In this document: one piece after another, positions 1 through 7,912 of the stretch
Position numbering within the stretch: the first letter of the stretch is position 1
Layout of the letters: every line of letters starts with the position of its first letter
Assembly (NCBI GenBank): GCA_044432645.1
Contig: JAWXUM010000004.1
Coordinates: 1 to 64,000, forward strand
From: SIG603 sp044432645
GTDB taxonomy: Bacteria > Bacillota > Clostridia > Oscillospirales > Acutalibacteraceae
Direction: 5' to 3'
Length of the DNA: 64,000 bases
The notes under the pieces: generated by a model
Seen by the model: the letters and a program-made list of their open reading frames with translations, nothing else
Told to the model about the DNA's origin: nothing
Database searches by the model: none
Position numbers and translations under genes: made by a program

Positions 1-528
1 AAATAGAGAAATATTTTTATTAATTTTATAAAAGCACTAAATTAACATCTTGATTTCGGACGAGCACAGCTCGCCCCTACCATTTTAAAAATATATTTCG
101 GTATTTTACACAAATACAAAACCTTTTTCGACAAGCTGATTTATTGTAATAACAATAACTTATAATAGCAAAAAAGCCTTTTTAAGATAAAAAAGTAGCC
201 AACAAAGACTTAAACACTGATTTTCCTCAGCGAAAGCTTTATTGACCACAGTAAATGGTGCAAATAATCATAAGGGGTATGGATTTATTTATTAATATTT
301 TGTTGTGCAGTATTAATTGGTTTGTTAAAACAGGTTTTTAGTTTTTTAAATTTCATTGCAAACTTTAAAAATAATTAAAGCAAATTTTTTAGACTTTTGA
401 AATAAGTATGCTATCTTTCAAAAAGCTACCTCGTTTCCAAACTTTTTCACTTTTAACTATTACTTATTACTTTCAAAAATCCTTAGAATAACTTTAAGTG
501 AAAAGTGAAGAGTTAAAAAGTAATAAGT
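1..528. other. Intergenic stretch with no supported gene
   Basis: I find no convincing reading frame or RNA gene here. It contains one GTAGGG-type palindrome (57-80, listed separately) and an imperfect inverted repeat at about 445-530, where a run of ACTTATTACTTT type on the left faces AAGTAATAAGT on the right. The latter may be the remnant of a small non-coding repeat. The rest is AT-rich with no recognisable structure. Confidence 0.6.
57..80 (-). repeat. GTAGGG-headed palindromic intergenic element, copy 1
   Basis: Read on the minus strand it begins GTAGGGGCGAGC and folds as GGGCGAGC-TGT-GCTCGTCC. It shares the GTAGGG head and a self-complementary body with the elements at 21911, 48524, 54291, 55148, 55194 and 55243. 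No function is known to me. Confidence 0.55.
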
Positions 529-560
529 AAAAATCCTGATACTTACGTATCAGGATTTTT
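529..560 (-). terminator. Rho-independent terminator after tRNA-Leu
   Basis: A perfect 14-bp stem (529-542 with 547-560) with a TTAC loop lies directly at the 3' end of the minus-strand tRNA. The stem ends in a run of five T on either strand. Its last base is shared with the tRNA CCA end. Confidence 0.75.
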
Positions 561-644
561 GGTGCGGATGACAGGACTTGAACCTGCACGGGGGTAACCA
601 CTAGAACCTAAATCTAGCGCGTCTGCCAATTCCGCCACATCCGC
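560..644 (-). tRNA. tRNA-Leu (anticodon UAG)
   Basis: The minus strand folds into a class II tRNA. The acceptor GCGGATGT pairs with the matching 3' strand, there is a D arm, and the 5-bp anticodon stem CTAGA/TCTAG closes the loop TTTAGGT, giving anticodon TAG. A long variable arm follows, then a TPsiC arm with GGTTCAAGTCC. The discriminator is A and the CCA end is encoded (560-562). The long variable arm and UAG anticodon identify leucine, reading CUN codons. Confidence 0.95.
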
Positions 645-688
645 ATATCAACTTACGATTAGTTATCACTTCTCTTGTCGACTTTTAT

Positions 689-717
689 ATTATACGATAT
701 AAATACAGAAAAGTCAA
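689..717 (-). promoter_or_regulatory. Sigma-A promoter of tRNA-Leu
   Basis: On the minus strand TTGACT (717-712) and TATAAT (694-689) are separated by 17 bp. The predicted start point lies about 35 bp before the tRNA 5' end. Nothing else nearby on this strand could use it. Confidence 0.75.
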
Positions 718-816
718 GACTTTTTTTAAAAAAATTTAAAAAATATGTAAGTGTCAATGATAGGTGACATTAGCTCTAAAAAAACATAAAGTTAAGGTGT
801 TCGTTAAATTTTTACG

Positions 817-1584
817 TTAAAATCTGCAAAATGCTGAAAATATAACAATTAAAACAGAAATTATAGTTGTTATAATATCGATTGTTTTAAAATTATAGGT
901 TTTATACCCAAATCCACGTTGTCTGTAGTTAAAACCACGTAAACTAGCTGATAAAGCACCACTGTTAACTTTTTTAACAGAAGAAATTAAAAGTGGCACA
1001 CACAGCGGAAGCAATAAACTTATTTTTTTAAGTGGATTTTTTGTGTCAAACTCTACACCTCTTGCGATTTGTGCCTCCATTATATCGGACATTTCACTAG
1101 AAAAAATAGGGATAAATCTAACGGCTGTGGTCAGTGCGAATGTATATTTATATGGTATACCGACTTTTTCAACCAAAACATTTGCAAGGTCGCTCATTTG
1201 TGTAATGGAAAGCATTATAATTAGAGGTAGGGTGGAGGCTAAAAGTCTAAGTGCAAAAAGCAAAGAAAATTCTACACCTATATCGGTAATAGCAACTCCG
1301 AACGGCAAGTAAAAATAAACATTTCCTTGTGGAACAAACAAAACTTGCACGATAAATACTATAATAGAAAGTTTAGAGAGCGCTTTTAAACAAATTAAAC
1401 ATCTTTTTGTTAAACCAGATATTAAACTTAAAGCTAAAGTTAAAACTATAATACCAAGTACAAAGAAAACTTGGTTGCTTACAAAGCAGGCGATACAAAG
1501 CAAAAATGCACTTGCAAATTTGGTTAGTGGGTTTAATTTGTGCAAAAAACTATCTCCACTAATATAATCTAAAAATCCACCCAT
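817..1584 (-). CDS. ecfT: ECF transporter T component (transmembrane coupling protein)
   Basis: EcfT is the membrane scaffold that couples ATP hydrolysis by the two EcfA ATPases to the substrate-binding S component. The 255-aa product has hydrophobic segments at about residues 22-60, 70-88 and 105-130. A cytoplasmic C-terminal half follows, with the coupling-helix motifs ARG (about 174-176) and LRG (about 215-217) that in this family dock into the ATPases. I chose the ATG at 1584, which overlaps the upstream ATPase stop codon in a TAATG arrangement; a GTG three codons upstream is also open. It is the last gene of the trpP-ecfA-ecfA-ecfT operon, so it probably serves TrpP, although EcfT modules can be shared between S components. 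Confidence 0.88.
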   Translation of the reverse strand: MGGFLDYISGDSFLHKLNPLTKFASAFLLCIACFVSNQVFFVLGIIVLTLALSLISGLTKRCLICLKALSKLSIIVFIVQVLFVPQGNVYFYLPFGVAITDIGVEFSLLFALRLLASTLPLIIMLSITQMSDLANVLVEKVGIPYKYTFALTTAVRFIPIFSSEMSDIMEAQIARGVEFDTKNPLKKISLLLPLCVPLLISSVKKVNSGALSASLRGFNYRQRGFGYKTYNFKTIDIITTIISVLIVIFSAFCRF

Positions 1585-2381
1585 TATTTGCACCTACTTT
1601 CTATTATATTAGCTATATCTTCTGCTGTTAAACAACTTGAAAAATCATCACCTAAACTATTAGCTAAAGCGATAATTTGCGACGGCATAACTGATGCTTT
1701 TTCTAAAACACTTGTTTTTTTCATAATGTCAAAAGTGTCACCAAAATCTAATAGTTTGCCTTTGTTTAAAACAATTATACTTTTAGCAAAGTCGCTTACA
1801 ATTTCCATGTCGTGGCTTACCATAATGACAGTTGTGCCGTTTTCGTTTAAGTTTTTAACTAAATCCATCATAAGCATACATTCTTTATAGTCAAGCCCAG
1901 TAGTTGGCTCGTCTAAAATTAAAACTGACGGTTTAGTAATTAAAACTGAAGCAAAGGTAAGCATTTGTCTTTGACCTCTTGAAAGCGAAAAAGGTGCTAA
2001 ACTAGAATCTATATTGAAAATTTTTAGTATATCTTCAAGCCTTTTTTCTTTTTCACTTTCATCGATATCCAATATTTCAAGGCTGAAAAGAAGTTCTTCT
2101 CTTACAGTTTTTTGACAAATTTGTTTGTCAGGATTTTGGAATAAATAAGAACATGTTTTAGCTATTTCTTTTGCCTTTAGTTTTTTTGTATCTTTATTTG
2201 CTAGATAAACAGTTCCTTGACTAGGTTTTATAAGTCCAGCAATTAACTTAGTTATTGTAGATTTTCCAGCACCATTTTCGCCTATAATAGCAACAAAATC
2301 ACCTTTATTAATTTTCAAACTAATGTTTTTAATTATATCAGCTTTGCCAATGCTGTAGCATAAGTTCTCTATTTTAATCAT
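1584..2381 (-). CDS. ecfA1: ECF transporter ATPase (EcfA1-like)
   Basis: This is a 265-aa ABC ATPase that powers an ECF-type importer from the cytoplasmic face. Walker A is GENGAGKST (residues 34-42) and the Q-loop region LFQNPDKQI (80-88) is typical of EcfA proteins. The signature is LSRGQ (133-137), Walker B is LILDEPT (154-160) and the switch histidine is H190. All catalytic residues are present. It overlaps the upstream ATPase gene by 8 bp (ATGATTAA) and ecfT by one base, which indicates translational coupling. Its pairing with a second ATPase that lacks the switch histidine suggests that this subunit carries the fully competent H-loop. Confidence 0.9.
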   Translation of the reverse strand: MIKIENLCYSIGKADIIKNISLKINKGDFVAIIGENGAGKSTITKLIAGLIKPSQGTVYLANKDTKKLKAKEIAKTCSYLFQNPDKQICQKTVREELLFSLEILDIDESEKEKRLEDILKIFNIDSSLAPFSLSRGQRQMLTFASVLITKPSVLILDEPTTGLDYKECMLMMDLVKNLNENGTTVIMVSHDMEIVSDFAKSIIVLNKGKLLDFGDTFDIMKKTSVLEKASVMPSQIIALANSLGDDFSSCLTAEDIANIIESRCK

Positions 2382-3216
2382 TTAAAATATCCTCCACCAT
2401 TTTTTTAGCACTTTTAAGGTCGGTAGGAATTTCACCACAGTATAATCCTTTTTCGCTTAAAATATTAGCCAAGGTAGCAACTCTAGGCATGTTAATTCCA
2501 AATTCTTCAAGTTTGTTAGATTGCTTTAATACTTCTTTTGTTAAGCCAGAGGCAACAATTTTATGCTCGTTTAGTACGATTAAATTTTTCACGAATTCAC
2601 AAAGCAACATTATTTTTTGCTCTACAACAATCACTGTTATTCCATATTCTTCGTTTAATATTTTTAGCATTTCAAAAATTTGTCTGCTACTAAATGGGTC
2701 AAGCTCGCCTGTTGGTTCGTCAAGCAACAAAACTTCTGGCTTTAGTGCAATAATTGCGGCTATTGCTACTTTTTGCTTTTGTCCACCTGAAAGACTAGCT
2801 ATAGTTCTAAACCTTAACTCGCTTATTCCAACGGTTTCTAAAGCGTTTTCAAGCCTTGGTAAAATTTCAGCTTTGTCTATACCAAAGTTTTCAAGCCCAA
2901 ACAAAATTTCATCTTCTACTATACTTGCTACCATTTGGCCGTCAATGTCTTGAAAAACACTTCCTATTAATTTAGCAAGCTTTTCTGGCTGAGTGTTTAC
3001 AGTGTCTAAACCAGACACCAAAACCTCTCCATAAAAATCACCTTTGTAAAAGTGGGGGATAACACCATTTATAGCATATGTTAAGCTAGTTTTGCCAGCG
3101 CCAGAAGAACCTATAATTCCAGTAAAGTCGCCTTTGTTAATGTTAAGGTTTATCTGTTCAAGTGCTAAATCAGTAGCACCGTCATATTTAAACGAAAAAT
3201 TTGTGAATTTAATCAT
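2374..3216 (-). CDS. ecfA2: ECF transporter ATPase (EcfA2-like) with altered H-loop
   Basis: This 280-aa ABC ATPase is the partner of the ATPase at 1584-2381. Walker A is GSSGAGKT (36-43), the Q-loop region is VFQDIDGQM (87-95), the signature is LSGGQ (142-146) and Walker B is VLLLDEPTGELD (162-173). Where ABC proteins normally have the switch histidine, the sequence reads VIVVEQK, so glutamine (Q200) takes its place. This would weaken one of the two composite ATP sites. The gene follows trpP after 77 bp and overlaps the next ATPase by 8 bp, so it belongs to the T-box-controlled operon. The A1/A2 naming is by similarity of layout only. Confidence 0.87.
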   Translation of the reverse strand: MIKFTNFSFKYDGATDLALEQINLNINKGDFTGIIGSSGAGKTSLTYAINGVIPHFYKGDFYGEVLVSGLDTVNTQPEKLAKLIGSVFQDIDGQMVASIVEDEILFGLENFGIDKAEILPRLENALETVGISELRFRTIASLSGGQKQKVAIAAIIALKPEVLLLDEPTGELDPFSSRQIFEMLKILNEEYGITVIVVEQKIMLLCEFVKNLIVLNEHKIVASGLTKEVLKQSNKLEEFGINMPRVATLANILSEKGLYCGEIPTDLKSAKKMVEDILND

Positions 3217-3293
3217 GTAGTTGTACCTCTAATTTGTATTACTAAATTGTATGAAATGATAAGCCATGTTCTTTTACGATAAAATTAAATGAG

Positions 3294-3848
3294 TTATTTT
3301 TTGAGTGCAAGTTTAAGTGGAATATATAATACTTGAACTATAACAGCATTGATAGTAGCAGTACCAAAAATAATTGCTAAGAACATTGCTATAGGAGTAG
3401 GAGTAATGTCTACTCCTGTGTAAACAGCTAGGTACATAATTCCAATATAGGCAAAACCAGAGGTTATTGTGCTAATAAATGTACCAACTGTTGGGTGTAA
3501 GTCAATTTTTTTAATTTTAAGTGGCAATAAGCAAAGGAAGCACATCATTACTGCGCCTATTAATTCGCTAGCAATGTTGATGTACGGTGTGCCTGGGAAA
3601 AACTGGCATACAACACCTGACAATAAGCCAATAATGGCACTGTGTTTAAAATTTGGCTTAATGATTAAAATAATAAGGCAATACATTGCGATAATAAAGT
3701 TTGGTTTCATACCAAAGTTTATTACAGAGCCTACAAAGAATTTCAAAACAGCACCTGCTGCTAGTAAAATACCAATTAATAAAATGTCTTGTACGCTAAG
3801 TCCTTGTTGTTTTTCTTGTGTGATTGTTCTCTTTTCTGCTTGATTCAT
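3294..3848 (-). CDS. trpP: TrpP-type tryptophan transporter / ECF S component
   Basis: The 184-aa product is a small integral membrane protein with about six hydrophobic segments. It resembles Bacillus subtilis TrpP (YhaG), including the INFGMKPNF stretch near residues 43-51 and the LSGVVCQFFPGTP region. TrpP proteins are high-affinity tryptophan permeases assigned to the ECF S-component clan. The gene is first in an operon with two EcfA ATPases and EcfT and is preceded by a T-box with a UGG specifier. Both facts agree with tryptophan as substrate and ECF energy coupling. The charged N-terminal 25 residues are probably cytoplasmic. Substrate assignment is inference from family plus regulation. 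Confidence 0.85.
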   Translation of the reverse strand: MNQAEKRTITQEKQQGLSVQDILLIGILLAAGAVLKFFVGSVINFGMKPNFIIAMYCLIILIIKPNFKHSAIIGLLSGVVCQFFPGTPYINIASELIGAVMMCFLCLLPLKIKKIDLHPTVGTFISTITSGFAYIGIMYLAVYTGVDITPTPIAMFLAIIFGTATINAVIVQVLYIPLKLALKK

Positions 3849-3903
3849 AATAATTTCCCTTTCAATAATAAAAAATGTTTTGTGAGGGCATAGTCATATA
3901 AAT

Positions 3904-4200
3904 AAAAAAACTGCCCTTATAAAATTAATTATAAGGGCAGATAAAATATCTACGGTACCACCTTAAAATGACAACATTATATAAAAATATAAAGCTACCA
4001 TATCTCTAACGAAAATGCCAACACATCTTCTGCCTTGTAACGTAGGCTTACGTCTTGGATACTCAGAATAAATCTTTTCGCCTTACCCTCGATGGGCCAT
4101 TTATCACGTAGCATTTCCGCAGGACTCTCACCAACACCTGCTCTCTGGGGGCGCTTACTATGACTTGATTTCCATCTCATCGGTTTAGTGTATTAACTTG
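3904..4200 (-). promoter_or_regulatory. T-box riboswitch, tryptophan (UGG) specifier
   Basis: Read on the minus strand this leader has the AGAGAG turn of stem I, a GGTGAGAG distal-loop motif and a specifier region AAATGGCCC. The specifier triplet TGG lies at 4099-4097. The conserved T-box core AAGGTGGTACCG is at about 3965-3953. A terminator follows, with a 10-bp stem CTGCCCTTAT/ATAAGGGCAG (3911-3940) and a T run at 3910-3904. In this class uncharged tRNA pairs with the specifier and with the T-box bulge to prevent termination, so the trpP-ecf operon should turn on when Trp-tRNA charging falls. The triplet assignment rests on alignment by eye plus the tryptophan transporter downstream. Confidence 0.88.
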
Positions 4201-4205
4201 ACACT

Positions 4206-4234
4206 ATAATATACTAAAGAGAATAATTTGTCAA
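4206..4234 (-). promoter_or_regulatory. Sigma-A promoter of the trpP T-box operon
   Basis: On the minus strand TTGACA (4234-4229) and TATTAT (4211-4206) are separated by 17 bp. Transcription would start around 4199, immediately before T-box stem I. Confidence 0.8.
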
Positions 4235-4336
4235 CACTTTTTATATAATTAATTTTTCTTTGTTGAACTTTAACAATTTAAAGTGAAAATTATAGTAAAT
4301 ATATCAAATATAAAAAGGCTTTTTGATTTTTTACCT

Positions 4337-4385
4337 ATATTTAACAAAACTATATGAATATATTTAACATACAAACAATAAAATA
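4337..4385 (+). promoter_or_regulatory. Candidate Pho-box direct repeats and promoter of pstS
   Basis: The 11-mer TATATTTAACA occurs at 4337-4347 and again at 4360-4370, a 23-bp period. A further TTTAACA lies at 4269-4275. In Bacillus subtilis PhoP binds TTAACA-like direct repeats with about 11-bp periodicity upstream of pst, so these are plausible response-regulator sites. A weak -10-like TAAAAT follows at 4380-4385 with no clear -35, as expected for an activated promoter. The match to the known consensus is approximate. Confidence 0.4.
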
Positions 4386-4434
4386 ACGTTGACCCAAAGG
4401 GAAAGAATAAACTTAATATTTAGGAGTATTAATT

Positions 4435-6105
4435 ATGAAACTTAAAAAAATCCTTGCTTTGCTATTAAGTTCAGCTATGATCGTAACATCATTTGCTGCA
4501 TGTAGTTCAAGCACAACAGATGACAGTTCATCTACAACAGACGACTCATCTTCTTCATCTTCAACAGATGATACAGCAGATACATCAAGTGTATCAGGTT
4601 CAGTAACAGTAGGTGGTTCAACATCAGTTGAAGGCGTTATCTTAAGCTCAATCGAAATTTTCAATGAAACATACCCAGACATCACAATCACATACGATGC
4701 AACTGGTTCAAGCACAGGTGTTAAATCAGCAGCGAGTGGCGACTATGACATAGGTCTTGCAAGCCGTGATGTTAAAGACAGTGAAGTTACAGAATACGGT
4801 GTAGAAGGCACAGTGTTTGCAATCGACGGTATCGCAGTTATAGTTAATGCTGAAAACACAGTAACAGACTTAACAGTAGAACAAATTGCATCAATCGCAG
4901 ACGGAACTATCACAAACTGGAGTGAAGTAGGTGGTGAAGACCAACCAATCACATTAATCGGCCGTGAAGCTGGTTCAGGCACAAGAGATGGTTTCGAATC
5001 AATCGTAGGTATTGAAGACTGTGTATACGAACAAGAGTTAACAAGTACAGGTTCAGTTATCGCAGCAGTAGAATCAAATATATACGCAATCGGTTATGCA
5101 TCAGTTTCAGCAGTAGAAGGTCAAGAAGGTGTAAATGCTTTACTAGTAAATGGTGTTGAGGCAACAGAAGCTAACATTCAAGACGGTTCATACCTAATGC
5201 AAAGAAACTTTAACTTTGTAACACTTTCAGAAACAGAATTAAGCGAAGCAGCTCAATTATTCTTTGACTTCGTATTAAGTGCAGAAGCTACAACAATTAT
5301 CACAGACGCTGGCGCAGTTCCAGTAGGCGATGGTTCATCTTCTGACGAAGTTGAAGTATCAGACCTATCAGGTTCAGTAACAGTAGGTGGTTCAACATCA
5401 GTTGAAGGCGTTATCTTAAGCTCAATCGAAATTTTCAACGAAACATACCCAGACATCACAATCACATACGATGCAACAGGTTCAAGCACAGGTGTTAAAT
5501 CAGCAGCAAGTGGCGACTATGACATAGGTCTTGCAAGTCGTGATGTTAAAGACAGTGAAGTTGCAGAATACGGTGTAGAAGGCACAGTGTTTGCAATCGA
5601 CGGTATCGCAGTTATAGTTAATGCTGAAAATACAGTAACAGACTTAACAGTAGAACAAATTGCATCAATCGCAGACGGAACTATCACAAACTGGAGTGAA
5701 GTAGGTGGTGAAGACCAACCAATCACACTAATCGGCCGTGAAGCTGGTTCAGGCACAAGAGATGGTTTCGAATCAATCGTAGGTGTTGAAGACTGTGTAT
5801 ACGAACAAGAGTTAACAAGTACAGGTTCAGTTATCGCAGCAGTAGAATCAAATATATACGCAATCGGTTATGCATCAGTTTCAGCAGTAGAAGGTCAAGA
5901 AGGTGTAAATGCTTTACTAGTAAATGGTGTTGAGGCAACAGAAGCTAACATTCAAGACGGTTCATACCTAATGCAAAGAAACTTTAACTTTGTAACACTT
6001 TCAGAAACAGAATTAAGCGAAGCAGCTCAATTATTCTTTGACTTCGTACTAAGTGCAGAAGCTACAACAATTATCACAGACGCTGGCGCAGTTCCAGTAG
6101 TATAA
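4435..6105 (+). CDS. pstS: Phosphate-binding lipoprotein PstS with two tandem binding domains
   Basis: This is the substrate-binding protein of the high-affinity phosphate ABC importer. A signal peptide with lipobox SFAAC gives lipidated Cys23, followed by a Ser/Thr/Asp-rich tether (about residues 24-52). Two consecutive PstS domains follow at about residues 53-297 and 310-555, each starting with VTVGGSTSVEG and containing the phosphate-loop motif GSGTRDGFES. PstS proteins normally carry one such domain, so the 556-aa length is about double. At DNA level 4592-5326 and 5366-6100 are the same 735-bp sequence with nine differences that I can see, only two of them changing amino acids (Thr/Ala and Ile/Val). 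A short acidic linker separates the domains. The ribosome site TTAGGAG precedes the ATG. An assembly-level duplication cannot be excluded. Confidence 0.92.
   Translation: MKLKKILALLLSSAMIVTSFAACSSSTTDDSSSTTDDSSSSSSTDDTADTSSVSGSVTVGGSTSVEGVILSSIEIFNETYPDITITYDATGSSTGVKSAASGDYDIGLASRDVKDSEVTEYGVEGTVFAIDGIAVIVNAENTVTDLTVEQIASIADGTITNWSEVGGEDQPITLIGREAGSGTRDGFESIVGIEDCVYEQELTSTGSVIAAVESNIYAIGYASVSAVEGQEGVNALLVNGVEATEANIQDGSYLMQRNFNFVTLSETELSEAAQLFFDFVLSAEATTIITDAGAVPVGDGSSSDEVEVSDLSGSVTVGGSTSVEGVILSSIEIFNETYPDITITYDATGSSTGVKSAASGDYDIGLASRDVKDSEVAEYGVEGTVFAIDGIAVIVNAENTVTDLTVEQIASIADGTITNWSEVGGEDQPITLIGREAGSGTRDGFESIVGVEDCVYEQELTSTGSVIAAVESNIYAIGYASVSAVEGQEGVNALLVNGVEATEANIQDGSYLMQRNFNFVTLSETELSEAAQLFFDFVLSAEATTIITDAGAVPVV
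4592..5326 (+). repeat. Direct repeat within pstS, copy A
   Basis: This 735-bp unit encodes the first phosphate-binding domain. It is repeated at 5366-6100 with an exact 774-bp offset (258 codons) and nine visible substitutions, about 98.8% identity. Seven of the nine are silent. Confidence 0.93.
5366..6100 (+). repeat. Direct repeat within pstS, copy B
   Basis: This is the second copy of the unit at 4592-5326 and encodes the C-terminal phosphate-binding domain. It ends five bases before the end of the gene, so the duplication covers a complete domain. Confidence 0.93.
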
Positions 6106-6124
6106 GAAAATTATTAATAAGGAT

Positions 6125-6153
6125 AGCTACAAAGGGAAACCTTTGTGGCTTTT
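6125..6153 (+). terminator. Leaky hairpin between pstS and pstC
   Basis: An 11-bp stem (6125-6135 with 6140-6150, one G-T pair) is closed by a GAAA tetraloop and followed by only a few T. In pst operons such hairpins commonly let pstS be expressed above the membrane subunits, through partial termination or 3'-end stabilisation. That role here is inferred. Confidence 0.6.
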
Positions 6154-6175
6154 CCGTGACTTTGAGGTGTAAGAA

Positions 6176-7045
6176 TTGAAGATAAAAAAACTTATTGAGA
6201 AAATAATGAATGCGATTTTCTTGTTTTGTGGTTTTCTTTCCGTAGCTTTAGTTGCTTTTATTACAATTTATATGGTTGTTTCAGGTGTGCCAGCTATAAC
6301 CGAAATTGGATTTATCGACTTTTTCTTCGGAACAGCATGGAAACCAACATCAAGTGAACCATCTTACGGAATTTTACCGTTTATATTAACAAGTATTTGG
6401 GGCACAATTGGAGCTGTATTAATTGGCATTCCAATTGGTCTTTTAACAGCAGTTTTCATATCAAAAATGTCTAACGGCTTGCTTGCTAAAATAGTTAGAC
6501 CTGCAATTCAACTTTTAGCAGGTATTCCAAGTGTTGTTTATGGTCTTATTGGTATGATGATAGTAGTACCAACTGTTATGGATGTATTCAACCTAAAAAG
6601 TGGTGCAACTTTATTTACTGCTATTATAGTTTTAGCAGTTATGATTTTACCAAGTATTGTAACAATCAGCGAAACAGCTTTAGTAGCAGTTCCACCAGAA
6701 TACGAAGAGGCAAGTCTTGCCCTTGGTGCAAATAAAGTCGAAACAGTGTTTAAAATAAGTATTCCAGCTGCAAAAAGTGGTATAGCAGCTAGTGTTGTAT
6801 TAGGCGTAGGTCGTGCTATTGGCGAAACTATGGCTATTATGATGGTAGCTGGTAACGTTGCCAACATGCCGGGGCTATTCACTAGCGTTCGTTTCTTAAC
6901 AACAGCTGTTGCAAGCGAAATGAGCTACGCTTCAGGTTTACAAGAGTCAGCACTGTTTAGTATAGCTTTAGTTTTATATTGTTTCATTATGTTAATCAAT
7001 GCACTTCTTAACTTTATTTTGAAAAGGGAGAAAAAAGAAAAATGA
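6176..7045 (+). CDS. pstC: Phosphate ABC transporter permease PstC
   Basis: This 289-aa integral membrane protein is one of the two permease subunits of the phosphate importer. It has about six hydrophobic segments. The ABC-permease EAA-type loop near residues 177-205 (EEASLALGANKVETVFKI) contacts PstB. The gene starts at a TTG with GAGGTG six bases upstream; no ATG fits as well. It overlaps pstA by 4 bp (ATGA). The order pstS-C-A-B-phoU is the standard one. Confidence 0.95.
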   Translation: MKIKKLIEKIMNAIFLFCGFLSVALVAFITIYMVVSGVPAITEIGFIDFFFGTAWKPTSSEPSYGILPFILTSIWGTIGAVLIGIPIGLLTAVFISKMSNGLLAKIVRPAIQLLAGIPSVVYGLIGMMIVVPTVMDVFNLKSGATLFTAIIVLAVMILPSIVTISETALVAVPPEYEEASLALGANKVETVFKISIPAAKSGIAASVVLGVGRAIGETMAIMMVAGNVANMPGLFTSVRFLTTAVASEMSYASGLQESALFSIALVLYCFIMLINALLNFILKREKKEK

Positions 7046-7896
7046 GTCATAAATTAAAACGTAAACTTTACGAAAATTCCCTAAAAGTTGCAGTTTATGC
7101 AAGTGCAATATTTACTATAGTTCTTTTAGCAGGTATTATAGGTTACATATTTTACCGTGGATTACCAAGTTTAACTTGGGATTTAATTTCTACTTCTCCT
7201 GTATATAGTCAAGACCATATAGGTATACTTCCTAATATTATTAATACATTATACATTATACTTTTAACATTAGTAATTGCTTTACCACTAGGTATAGGTG
7301 CAGCAGTTTACTTAACAGAATATGCAACAAATCAAAAATTCAAAAATGTTGTTGAGTTTACAACGGAAACTCTAGCAGGTATCCCTAGTATTATTTACGG
7401 TTTAGTTGGTTTGTTATTCTTTGTTAGATTACTTGGATTTAAAACAAGTTTACTTTCAGGTTCTCTTACAATGGCAATCATCATTTTGCCTACAATTATA
7501 AGAACAACGCAAGAAAGCTTAAAAACTGTTCCATTAAGCTACCGTGAGGGGGCTTTAGGAATTGGTGCAACAAAATGGCACATGATAAGAACAATTATTC
7601 TTCCATCATCAATTAACGGCATTGTAACCGGTTGCATTTTGTCAATTGGTAGAATTGTTGGTGAAAGCGCAGCTCTTTTATTCACAGCAGGTATGGGCAC
7701 AGTTATAGCAAGCAATATTATTGAGGCTTACCAAACAGGTGGTGGTACACTTACTATAGCACTTTATATGTATGTTCACGAGCGTGCAGAGTACGACATT
7801 GGTTTTGCAATTGCATCAGTGTTACTTATTTTAGTATTTGTACTTAACTTAAGTGCAAAATTTGCGCAATCAAGACTACAAAATAAAAATAAATAA
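7042..7896 (+). CDS. pstA: Phosphate ABC transporter permease PstA
   Basis: This is the second permease subunit (284 aa) and forms the membrane channel with PstC. It has about six membrane segments, and the cytoplasmic coupling loop YREGALGIGATKWHMI corresponds to the EAA motif. The start codon overlaps the end of pstC by 4 bp, indicating translational coupling. GGGAG lies a suitable distance upstream inside pstC. Confidence 0.95.
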   Translation: MSHKLKRKLYENSLKVAVYASAIFTIVLLAGIIGYIFYRGLPSLTWDLISTSPVYSQDHIGILPNIINTLYIILLTLVIALPLGIGAAVYLTEYATNQKFKNVVEFTTETLAGIPSIIYGLVGLLFFVRLLGFKTSLLSGSLTMAIIILPTIIRTTQESLKTVPLSYREGALGIGATKWHMIRTIILPSSINGIVTGCILSIGRIVGESAALLFTAGMGTVIASNIIEAYQTGGGTLTIALYMYVHERAEYDIGFAIASVLLILVFVLNLSAKFAQSRLQNKNK

Positions 7897-7912
7897 TAGA
7901 AAGAGGATATAT

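Noticed and set aside
445..530. Imperfect inverted repeat that could be a small transposon remnant
   Set aside because: Arms are imperfect and AT-rich, there is no target duplication that I can see, and part of it merges with the tRNA terminator.
3995..4180. Open frame of 61 codons on the minus strand upstream of trpP
   Set aside because: It is the T-box stem I read as protein; it has no ribosome site and its composition is that of the RNA structure.
4413..5756. Several minus-strand frames opposite pstS
   Set aside because: They are antisense shadows of the two PstS domains, which is why near-identical frames appear twice.
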